NCBI GenBank assembly: GCA_949592205.1
Contig: CATIUR010000004.1
Span: forward strand, 12,351,501 to 12,415,500
Length of the DNA: 64,000 bases
Reading direction: 5' to 3'
Origin: Helichrysum umbraculigerum
Lineage: Eukaryota; Streptophyta; Magnoliopsida; Asterales; Asteraceae
Shown here piece by piece: positions 1 through 10,326 of this stretch. The notes beneath the pieces are model-generated. The model ran no database searches, was not told where the DNA came from, and was given only the letters and a program-made list of their open reading frames with translations. Numbering within the stretch: position 1 is the first letter of the stretch; every line of letters starts with the position of its first letter. Made by a program: the position numbers and the translations under genes.

Positions 1-642
1 AACCTGCTACAGCTTTATCATTTCCGATTTCCACTCTCAAAATCATTCAAGTTTAATTGTCAAAACGAGTTTAAACAACGAAATAACTTCATTTTAGTAG
101 TAAGTAACATCATACAACATCCAATAACATCACCTATCTCCTATATCTAAGAATTCAATCCAAGAAATCATAATTCAATTTCAAAAGCTTTAATAACATG
201 AATACTTACAAATTCAGAGATGTCAAGATGATGGTGAGGATGTTTAGCTCAGAATTTCAGTTCCATAAGTTGGATTACAAAGTTTGAATTTGAAAGTTTA
301 GTTCTTAGGTTTTGAATGAATTAAAGGAAAAATGAAAACTTTTCTAATTGGGAAAGTATATAAGTCGGTTGAGTTTTATTAACACCGACTCCATATTCAC
401 TTAAAACTAGTCCCCTTTCAATCTATTGTCTGGAACCTAAAACCATTTTGCGAGAAACTTATTTTATTTCACCGTTAACTAAGGTAATTTAAAACGACTA
501 ATATTTCACTAGTCATAATAAGTTCTGGGACTTATTTAACTAAGTTTCTCAATTAAACAAATAAGGTCACATAATTTCTAAAACAATTAAACATATCAAT
601 TTAAAATTTAGAAATTACCAGACCGGTACGGAGGATGTTACA
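1..642 (-). repeat. T1 3' LTR (partial, cut by window edge)
   Basis: The element-sense start TGTAACATCCTCCG lies at 642 and the copy runs leftward off the window. It is near-identical to 17946-18586. It carries the same TATA-like stretch near 358 and a GTAAG donor-like site near 210. An AT-rich body is typical of these LTRs. Confidence 0.93.
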
Positions 643-674
643 AATCTCCCCCCCCCCCCCCCCCCCCCTTAAGA
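643..674 (-). other. T1 polypurine tract with a 21-base C run on the plus strand
   Basis: On the minus strand this reads purine-rich directly upstream of the 3' LTR, where plus-strand DNA synthesis is primed. Positions 648-668 are an uninterrupted run of 21 C on the plus strand. T2 has only about 8 G at the same place, so the run is expanded here or is a homopolymer sequencing artefact. Confidence 0.8.
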
Positions 675-3600
675 AGATTTCGTCCCCGAAATCTCATCAC
701 GGTCAAACAATCTAGGATATCTGGATTTCATAGACTCCTCGGTCTCCCAGGTCAAGTTAGAACCTAAACTGTGTCTCCATTTCACTAAAACCATAGGAAT
801 CTGTTTCTTCCTAAGTTTAGTAACTTTTCTATCAACAATTTCAATAGGTTCTTCAACTAATTTCTGGTTCTGGTCGACTTTCAAGTCTTTCAAAGGGAGA
901 ATCTGCGACTGATCTTCAACGTTGCATTTTCTCAAATAACAAATATTGAACGTGCTATGAATACCAGCAAGTTCAGGAGGAAGATCAAGCATAACCGACT
1001 GATCATTAACAACCTGACTGATTCTGAATGGTCCAATGTATCGTGGAGCCAATTTACCTCGTTTTCCAAATCTGATAACACCTTTCCACGGTGATACTTT
1101 AAGATAAACTAACTCACCTGCAGAGAAAGTCACTGGTCGTCTGCGTAGATCAGCATACTGTTTCTATCTATCACGTGCAGCTTTTAACTTTTCTCGTGCA
1201 ACTGCCACTTTCTCAGCCGTTATCTGAACAATGTCTGGACCCGCAAATTGTTTCTCACCGGCTTCTAACCAACAAGTAGGCGTTCTGCAACGTCTACCAT
1301 ATAACATCTCATATGGAGGCATACCGATACTGGAATGATATGAATTATTATAAGCAAATTCCACTAAAGGTAAATGAGAATCCCAAGAACCTCCATATTC
1401 CAAAACACAAGCCCGTAACATATCCTCAAGCGTTTGAATCGTACGCTCTGACTGACCGTCTGTTTGAGGATGATAAGCTGTACTGAGATTCACACGTGTA
1501 CCCAATTCTTGCTGTAAACTCTGCCAGAAATGAGAAATAAACCGAGAATCTCTATCTGACACAATTGACAAAGGAATTCCATGTCTCGAAACTATTTCAT
1601 TCATATACAACTGTGCAAGCTTACTCAGAGATGCAGTTTCACTGGTAGCAAAAAAATGACCACTTTTGGTCAACCGATCAACAATGACCCAAATCATATC
1701 ATTACCTCGAGACGTACGCGGAAGTTTAGTCACAAAATCCATAGTGATATGTTCCCACTTCCATTCTGGAATTTCTAACTGTTTCAATTACCCATACGGT
1801 TTCTGGTGTTCAGCTTTAACCTGAGCACAAATATGACACGAACTAACAAACTGTGCAATATCGGTTTTCATTGTGGGCCACCAATACAAGGGTTTCAAGT
1901 CATTATACATTCTGGTACTGCCGGGATGAACAGATAAACGTGACTTATGGGCTTCATTCAGAATCATATCCCGAATACCACCAATCCGAGGAATCCATAC
2001 ACGAGACTGAAAAGTCTTCAATCCTCTAGAATCATCAACTAACAAATCTTTTCTTTTTAACATGATTTCTGACTTTAGATTAGGATCTAATAAAGCTTCT
2101 AGCTGTGCATCTTTAATTTTATCCACTAAGTCAGAAGAAACATCAACTTTCAAATAATAAATGCGATCAGAAGTACCTTTTCGGCTTAACGCATCAGCAA
2201 CCACGTTCGCCTTTCCTGGATGGTAACGAATTTCACAATCATAATCCTTGATTAATTCTAACCACCGTCTCTGACGCATATTCAGTTCTTTCTGAGAAAA
2301 CATGTACTGAAGACTCTTGTGATCTGTACAGATTATACACTTTGTACCATAAAGATAATGTCTCCAGATTTTCAATGCAAATACAACAGCTGCCAGTTCT
2401 AAATCATGGGTAGGGTAATTTCTTTCATGATGTTTCAATTGCCGAGAAGCATAAGCAATAACTCTGTCTCTCTGCATAAGAACACCACCCAAACCAGCAT
2501 AGGATGCATCACAATAAACAATAAAATCATCTGAGCCATCTGGTAAAGCTAACATAGGTGCCTGACACAATAACTGCTTTAAGGTCTGAAAAGCCGTCTC
2601 TTGTGACTCATCCCACTGAAACTTAACATCTTTTCTTGTCAATTTGGTTAACGGACCAGCAATCTTTGAAAAGTCTTTAATGAATTTTCTATAATATCTA
2701 GCTAGCTCAAGAAAACTTTTAATTTCAGAAGGATTCTTTGAAACATTCCAATTCATAATAGCTTCAATTTTTGCAGGATCAACTTTGACACCATCATTAC
2801 AGATAATATGACCCAGAAACTGTACTTCTCGAATCCAGAACTCACATTTAGAAAATTTAGCATATAAGTGTTCTCTTTTCAAAGTTTCTAACACTATTCT
2901 CAAATGCAGTTCATGTTCTGATTCAGATTTAGAGTATACCAAAATATCATCGATAAACACAATAACAAATTTATCAAGAAAAGGCCGACAAACACGGTTC
3001 ATCAAATCCATAAAAACTGGCAGAGCATTAGTCAAATCAAAAGGCATAACCAGGAATTCAAAATGACCATACCTGATTCGAAAAGTAGTTTTAGGAATAT
3101 CATGTTCACGAACATGAACATGATGATAACCTGATCTCAAATCAATCTTAGAATAAAATGAAGATCCCTGCAACTGATCAAACAAATCGTCTATGCGAGG
3201 CAGTGGATATTTATTCTTGACTGTTCGTTTATTCAGTTCCCTATAATCAATACACATTCGTAAAGACCCATCTTTCTTTTTCACAAACAAAACTGGGGCA
3301 CCCCAAGGAGAGGAACTAGGTCTAATGAATCCTTTGTCCAATAGCTCATGTATCTGATTCATCATTTCACGTATTTCAGAAGGAGCTAATCTATAGGGAG
3401 CTTTGGCTACAGGCGATGAGCCTGGAACAAGATCAATCTGATATTCAACTTCCCTAACCGGTGGTAAACCAGGCAATTCATCGGGAAATACTTCCGGATA
3501 TTCAGAAACAACCGGAACATCATAAATGGATTTCTTTTCTAATTTCACATCAATCACATAAGCCAGGTAAGACTCAAAGCCTTTAGACAACGACTTTCTA

Positions 3601-5237
3601 GCTTTCATCATGGAAATAAGAGGTATACACTCACTATCCCTTTCTCCTCGAGCCACAATGTATGACTCTTCAGAGATTGAGATTCTAATCAACTTATGGT
3701 GGCAATCAATACTTGCTTTAAACTGACTCAACCAATCCATGCCAATAATCACTTCAAAACTAGGGATCGGCATCAACAGAAACGAAATTGGAAAAGTCTG
3801 ACCATCTATCACAATATTAGCTCCAGTCACCGAAGTGGTAACAGGAACTAACTTGCCACTAACAATCTCTACTTCTAACGGCTTAGTTATCACAGTAGGA
3901 ATCTGTTTCAACTTATCACAGAAACACACAGATATAAATGAGCAGTTTGCTCCAGAATCAAATAAAACACGTGCTGGTACAGAGTTTATAAGAAAAGTAC
4001 CAGTAATCACATCATCTGTGTGAACAGCCTCATCGACTGTCATCTGAAACGCCCTACTAGTAGCTGGCGGAGGATTCTTCCGCTTTTGCCCGAAAGATGA
4101 CGAACTCCCGACCGAAACCGAACCCTGTTTCCCTGCCTCTGGACACTGACCGACACGATGCCCTTCTTTCTTACAATGCCAGCACACATAATTAGGAAAC
4201 TTGCAATTCTTAAACTCATGACCAAGCTCACCACATTTAACACATTTATTTGTCTGAGGTGTACACGGCCCAGTATGCTTAGACCTGCAAGTACTACACC
4301 AGTTGGAACTACCAGAAGAAACACTTTTACCGCAACTGCTTTTCTGGCCCTGTCTGTTACCCTGCCACCTTTGTTTCCCTTTTCCGGAAGATTTATTTCT
4401 GGATTTCTGATCGGATCTGTCCTTAGATGGAAAAACTGGACCTCTCATATCACTATCAACTGAACGTACGAGGTTAAAAGCTTGGGATAGAGTACCTGCT
4501 AATCTCACAGTAGTACGATAATTAGAAGGTAAAGCATCAACAAACTGTTCAATTTTCGTTTTCTCATCAGGGACCCACTGCTGAACAAACCTCAACTTTT
4601 CATTAAACTGGTTTATTAAATCATCCATTGTCATCTTATCGGTCAATTGAAGATTTACAAACTCTCGTCTGATCCGAGCCATTTCAAAATCTGAACAATA
4701 CTGATTACGAACCGCTTGATGAAATTCGGACCACTGAATAAATTCTTTTTGTTGTTGGGTCAAATGGCCGGTAATAGAATCCCACCAGACCATAGCTTCA
4801 TCCTTAAGACACTGTACTGCATATGGAACTTTAAACCTTTCCTCACAGCAAGTTACCTCAAACTTTCTTTCAATGTTTCTTAACCAATTTAAAGTAACAG
4901 TCGGATTAGGACTACCAGAGTATTCAGGAGGTTTACTGGCCATAAAGGTCTTGAAAGAACATGTCTTATTAGTCTGAGATGAGGGAATAGTACCAAATGG
5001 ATAGATAGGTTGTTGAAACCGTTGCTGAGATGAAGCAGCTTCAGTTTATCTTTTGAATTCTCTAGAGGAAATCAATTCATCTTCCATTTCGTGCATATAC
5101 TCATCCTGATTTGATTCTTCACCAACACGAGCAGAAGTACCATTATGAGCCGGTGGTTCACTCTGAATGTGCAAAGGAGGAGCATCGGTTCTTGAGGCAT
5201 TGTTAGGGTTGGCGGTCGTTTGCTCGTTATCTGCCAT
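669..5237 (-). pseudogene. T1 gag-pol, full length but with three in-frame stops
   Basis: Single reading frame of about 1520 codons encoding capsid/nucleocapsid, protease, reverse transcriptase, RNase H, integrase and a chromodomain-like tail. The start is set at the ATG at 5235-5237, which matches T2; an in-frame ATG at 5252 would lie inside the predicted leader intron. Seen: gag core from about codon 130, two CCHC knuckles (C-V-K-C-G-E-L-G-H and C-W-H-C-K-K-E-G-H), protease D-S-G-A, RT box F-I-D-D, RNase H C-D-A-S, integrase H-H-C-C and D-D-35-E (M-D-F, S-D-R-D, Q-S-E-R), and a tail after about 915 with V-K-W and T-W-E typical of chromodomains. In-frame stops lie at 5046-5048, 1788-1790 and 1164-1166, with no frameshift. 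Translation would give only a short gag leader piece, so this copy is probably dead or depends on other copies. Confidence 0.92.
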
Positions 5238-5395
5238 ATCTGTTTTCATCACAACAACTCAACAATTGTTAATCGTTAGCACCTAACTACTAACAATTCA
5301 TAACCAATGCTAAATCCCATACCAGGAATGTTTGACAAAACATGCTTCAGAATTGGGATTGAACACTTTACAATGCTCAATTAGCCCAAAACTAT

Positions 5396-5407
5396 GCTCT
5401 GATACCA
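5396..5407 (-). other. T1 primer-binding site (initiator Met tRNA)
   Basis: The minus strand reads TGGTATCAGAGC, the standard plant complement to initiator Met tRNA. It is separated from the LTR end (5411) by the three bases AGT, the same spacer as in T2. Confidence 0.9.
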
Positions 5408-5410
5408 ACT

Positions 5411-5578
5411 TATAACACCCCTCTTTCTATACAATAATATTCTATTATTTTCCTCGGAAGCGTATAAATTTAAAACATATTTATATACTGTACATTAAGA
5501 TAATGTACATAAACAGTTACATGTTCAGAACACACCAAAGTTAAACTGTTTAAAACTACACACTACGGGGTATTATAT
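5411..5578 (-). repeat. T1 5' LTR, U5-side fragment
   Basis: This piece begins TATAACACCCC on the plus strand, so the element-sense LTR ends in GTTATA. It ends at the TATAT target copy (5574-5578) of solo LTR A. The remainder of the LTR resumes at 16882. Confidence 0.88.
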
Positions 5579-6505
5579 TGTAACAACAGCCAAATTAGGA
5601 CTAGTAATTAGTGCCTAATTCTCTGTAAATACATGTAATTAGTTCTGTGTTAGGCTAATTAATGTAACAAATTTTATATTGGTGAATATATACGGTTACG
5701 CGATTTGATTTGATCGTACACAGTTTTAAAATCGAATGTAATTCGATTCAGAAAATACGGACGTTGGTGAAACATTTTAATATAAACATGAACCATTATT
5801 TAAAGACACTATGACAGTCGGAATCGCCTTTTAATAATACTCTTAAATTGTCTCATTTCGTACAATTAAAATTTCGCGATTTAAAAATAAAATACTTAAA
5901 TTTATTAAAGAGTTGACAAAATAGTTTAATTAAATTATTTAACAAAGATTCATATTTTTAAATAAGTGATTAACGCATAAAATAATTAATTGACGCTTAA
6001 ACAACGGAGAAAACGAACACCGCACGGAGGCGTGGACTGAAAAATGGAGGATAAACCTCCACCTTCCCTTTTCTTTTCCTCATTCATCATCCACTCACTC
6101 TCTCTCTCTCTACCTTTTCTTCTCCCTTTTTCTCTCAAATCACAAATCCACCACCATCTCACAAAATCATCAAATAACACCATCAAACGACGCCGGATCA
6201 TACCACCCCTTTGGAGAAAAACGTTCACCACTTCACGATCTACAACGCTATCTTTCCGGAATTTCATTTCGGTATTTTGTAAGTTTCCGACAAAACCCGA
6301 CATCTCTCGATTCTTGATGTTTTTACGTTTTAATGGTTTATAATAACTTGTTATGTCCCTATGGGGGTTGGGTAAAAGATTTGGATCAAACGGAAGTCGT
6401 TCGGCCGATTTTCCGGCCACCGGAACCATATCAGTCGCCGACGTCGCATCTGGCTTGGCCCGATTGCGACGTCAGCTACAACGTCGCAAAATACATCATG
6501 ACGTC
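5579..6505 (+). repeat. Solo LTR A, left segment
   Basis: Contains an AT-rich upstream part and a pyrimidine-rich CT stretch near 6056-6135 that looks like a transcribed leader. A GTAAG donor-like site follows at 6279, and the segment ends with the start of a GCGAC/GTCGC repeat cluster. The last five bases ACGTC (6501-6505) are the target copy for B. Short open frames here (for example 6044-6343) have no recognisable domain. Confidence 0.85.
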
Positions 6506-8012
6506 TGTGACACCCGTCAAATTAGGACTAGTTATTAGTTCTGAATCATTTAGAAATACATGTAATTAGTACTATGTATTAGGCTAATTGTGTGTATCAA
6601 TATATATATTGATGGATATATATCAGTACGCGATTATATTAAATCGTGCACTATCATATCGGCCAAATTCCGATTTATTTATATGGACGTTGGTGAACCT
6701 ATTTTATTAAATAATATGAAATTATTTAACAACATTATTAATTCCTAAATATTATTTCGATAATATTTTATAAGTATTTCGTATCGTATAAAACACTCAT
6801 ACGTGCCCAAAAATGCACGATTCGTGCCCAACAATCAAAACCAACCAAAGTTATATTTTCATAACTTCAATTAAAGTATTTTGATAAAATACTTCCACTA
6901 TAAATATTGAAAGTTATATCGAAAAGCAAAACGTTTAGTTTAAACGTCATTTAAACGTCATGATATTTAATAATTGTAAAACGATTACACAAACTATCAC
7001 TAACACTTTGTCAAAACATTTTATAAATGTTTCCAAATATTATTTGAGTAATACTACAATCAAAATTATCGACATTTCATTCGTTAATTATAACACGTAC
7101 GTGCAACGTATAAAACATAAACGAACGTTTAAACGACCGGGGAAACGAACACCGCACGGAGCGCAAACTCGAGGAACAAAATTTGGAGACACCACACTTG
7201 GTGGGGCCACCACAACCGGTTTTCAAACCATGGGAACAAGATCCACAAAAAGTGGATCTTGTTGAGGAAGTTTCTTGACTTTAACCACCACCATCATCTC
7301 ATCTTTCTTCATTCAATCACCAACTCAATCTCTCTCATTCTCTCTCTAATCTCTGATCTTTCTCTCTCTAAATCAGCCACTTTCACCACCATAATCCACC
7401 ATCAAAACCTCTTTGGATCATCAAGTCGATTGAAGCAAAAACGATCACGAGAACGCGAGCTACACTTCCATCTTTTCGGATTCTTCATACGATCATTGTA
7501 AGAATCCCGACACTTTCGTAAAATACTTGTATTATGTTTATATAGATGATATATTGTTCATACAACTTGTTAATGTCCAAAACTAAATCTTAAAAACGTT
7601 TTTCATAAGTATATATGTATGACAGATTCTGTCTCTCAAAAACAGTCCCACAAAATCGTTCATAACTTGAGCTCTAGGAAGAGTTAGACAACGAATTTTT
7701 TTTTAAAAGTTGCGTATTGAAAAGAGCTACAACTTTTGTGTTTTACATTTTTTCCAGAAATGTACTCATTTTTAGCTACGAACCAATCTTTAGGACTGGT
7801 CTGATGATTGTCGAAAACCGAGTTCGGTTCCTTCGCAAAATTTATTAAATATCGAGATGAACTTATAAAATTATCATAAAGTGCAGATTTATACTAGACA
7901 CCTAGGGGAACATCTGTGATTTTTGGTGGGTCTTGGTTTTGACTAAAAAGTGTAGAAAATGAGAGGGTTGTTGAGTCAAAATTCTGGCCAATATATATAA
8001 AGGGGCTGTTTT

Positions 8013-8380
8013 GGTAACTAAGTTATAACTAGCAGTGGTAACTAAGATTATAACTAACAGTGGAAACGAGATTATAACTAGCAGTGGTAACTAAGTTATA
8101 ACTAACAGTGGAAACGAGATTATAACTAGCAGTGGTAACTAAGTTATAACTAACAGTGGAAACGAGATTATAACTAGCAGTGGTAACTAAGTTATAACTA
8201 GCAGTGGTAACTAAGATTATAACTAGCAATGGAAACGAGATAATAACTAGCAGTGGTAACTAAGTTATAACTAACAGCGGAAACGAGATTATAACTAGCA
8301 GTGGTAACTAAGTTATAACTAGCAGTGGTAACTAAGTTATAACTAGCAGTGGAAACGAGATTATAACTAGAAGTGGTAAC
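8013..8380 (+). repeat. 24-bp minisatellite in B 5' LTR
   Basis: About 16 head-to-tail units of roughly 23-24 bp in two alternating flavours: AGCAGTGGTAACTAAG and AACAGTGGAAACGAGA, each followed by a TTATAACT core. AGTTATAACT is a perfect 10-bp palindrome. The array lies inside the predicted first leader intron. An open frame across it on the minus strand is a by-product of the repeat. Confidence 0.92.
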
Positions 8381-8655
8381 AACTGGTAATCACTTAAGAC
8401 AACAACACAACAATACATGACCTATACGAATTCTAAACACATCAAGTATATTTTTCGAGTATAACACATCACCATAATAATAATAATACTTGGAATTATT
8501 ATTATTACCAAAAAACTCACCAACGGGCCATACACATCTTTCAAAAACTCAAAACTAATCAATCAAACCAAATCATTTGGACATTACTAGTTGGATGAAC
8601 AACTAGCATAGATGGTCTGTTGAGACATCTAATCATTATAACCTTGCGCGTCTAG

Positions 8656-8740
8656 GATGCCCAGCAGGTTTCAGTCGTTGGAAACGACATCATTCCTTGT
8701 AGACCATCATTATTGCTTGATAGCATCTCATCAGACTCAG
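8656..8740 (+). other. Predicted leader exon 2 in B LTR
   Basis: Bounded by an acceptor-like GTCTAG at 8650-8655 and a strong donor CTCAG/GTGAGT at 8741. The same layout occurs in A, C, T1, T2 and D. Inference from motif and position only. Confidence 0.45.
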
Positions 8741-9540
8741 GTGAGTCTCATAGCTCCTTTTTAAATGCTTTTACCTAGGGGTGAGATACATGCTCGTTTT
8801 GTTTTACATGTGAACGCAAGTATCAAATTATCATGTATGCTGCATTAGTTGTTTTCATCTAATCAATCAAAGTCCTCTGAAGCATAGTTCTGTTAATATG
8901 ATTTAGCGTGAATGTTAGTGTATGGTACCATATGGGACTGACAATCCCTGTCCGGGTCAGCAAGCACTGACTGGTCAAACGGACGCATTATCATTTGTTC
9001 ATACGTGTGTTGATTAGGCACACGCATAGAGGCACCCTCGCTCAGGCACTTAATGGTGATCCTGACACCTCAGTTAAGCTCAGACTATGTGCTCATGGCA
9101 GTTATATACATCATTTATCAATTACTTATTTGTTTAATTACAAATATTCATACTTAAATCTTGTGGTTCATACATTATACTTTATCATTAAACCTGTGAG
9201 CTCACCAGCTTTTAGCTGATCATTTTAGCGTGTATTCTCAGGTTCTCAGCAGCAGTAGGACTGCTTACTCAGGATGCCCATTAGCTCGAGTCGCATACAG
9301 ACATCAGGAGATTCCCTTGCATTTCTATATTTTGTATAATTAGATATGCCCTAGAATCTCTATCATTTGCTCACTAGCTTTTGTAAACTATATTATAACA
9401 GTGTAAGACTTTTATAATATCAACGTATTTGTAAATGACGCACGTAGAGTCGTTCATTGTATACCTTGTGTGCTTGATATTTGATTAGTCGCGCCCTGAA
9501 CTGACCTGCTTCCGCATCATAATTTGGGGGTGCGAAAGAT

Positions 9541-9553
9541 TGGTATCAGAGCC
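9541..9553 (+). other. B primer-binding site (initiator Met tRNA)
   Basis: TGGTATCAGAGCC, three bases (GAT) after the LTR end. The same spacer and sequence are found in element C. Confidence 0.92.
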
Positions 9554-10326
9554 TATGGTTATAGTGAACTAGGTTGCATTTAGTGGGCCTAGACTATGAC
9601 CGTTAGGCAGTATTCCTTATTAGGTATAACTGGTTCAGTGATTACACCATATGAGTTTAATTTAACATAGCCTAGCTAACTATGTACAACTAAATGAGTA
9701 CGATGTGAAATCTGAAAGGGGTTATGTTGAACAGGAATGCACTAGTTGACTCTGACTATGAGAGAAACCGAAACTTATACCTGAATTGTACTAGACACAC
9801 ATTAGGCTATTATGTGATATAGGCGTATATACATACATAGGCCTCACTTAAGTGCTACTTTATAGGCTATTATATATTGAAGATATATGAATAGGCCCTA
9901 CTGCGTATTATTTTCTAAGCTATTATATATCTCGAATATATGTAAATTTCACACGATAATACACTCGTTAACACTACCAAAGACGACGAGTATAACTACT
10001 ATCGTCTATCCATTTATACGCGCATAACATCTTACAACACATTCCGCTGTACCATCATATGTTCACGAGGAATATATCATTTTATATTTCCTCCATCATT
10101 CTATTTCTTCGGAATCACAAGTGGAACTTATTGTTTGAAGGACTATTAGGTTCCATAAGTAAAACCTTACCCCACCCACTCGCATCTTGTATTCAACACT
10201 GTTGTCTGTCAAATGTGATTATCACTTGTGCTGCTGTATATTACCCCATAAATATATATGTACATATGTGATATATCATGATTTGGTACAAACATCTCAT
10301 CCATTCTCTTTGCCTTTGTCAGAATC
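9554..10326 (+). other. B untranslated leader between primer site and gag
   Basis: Non-coding stretch of about 770 bp. The first 210 bp or so (to about 9764) are strongly similar to the leader of element C on the opposite strand (55306-55519). It ends with a pyrimidine tract and AG at 10321-10322, four bases before the gag ATG, an acceptor-like site. Short open frames near 10059-10390 have no support as genes. Confidence 0.75.

Larger units (their letters stand above)
6506..9537 (+). repeat. B 5' LTR (about 3.03 kb)
   Basis: It starts TGTGACACCCG and ends GGGGGTGCGAAA, a non-canonical end fixed by the ACGTC duplication and by the GAT spacer before the primer site. Inside are a pyrimidine-rich leader (about 7265-7390), a GTAAG donor-like site at 7498, a 24-bp minisatellite (8013-8380) and a GTGAGT donor-like site at 8741. 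Confidence 0.9.

Noticed and set aside
6044..6569. Proline- and serine-rich frames in the left part of solo LTR A
   Set aside because: They arise from the CT-rich transcribed leader and GC-rich cluster of the LTR.
8013..8380. Regularly spaced repeats that look CRISPR-like
   Set aside because: Units are contiguous with no unique spacers, lie inside a plant LTR and are copied in the other LTR. It is a minisatellite.
8995..9219. 74-residue frame repeated at 14803-15027
   Set aside because: Present only because both B LTR copies contain it. Non-coding LTR sequence without motifs.
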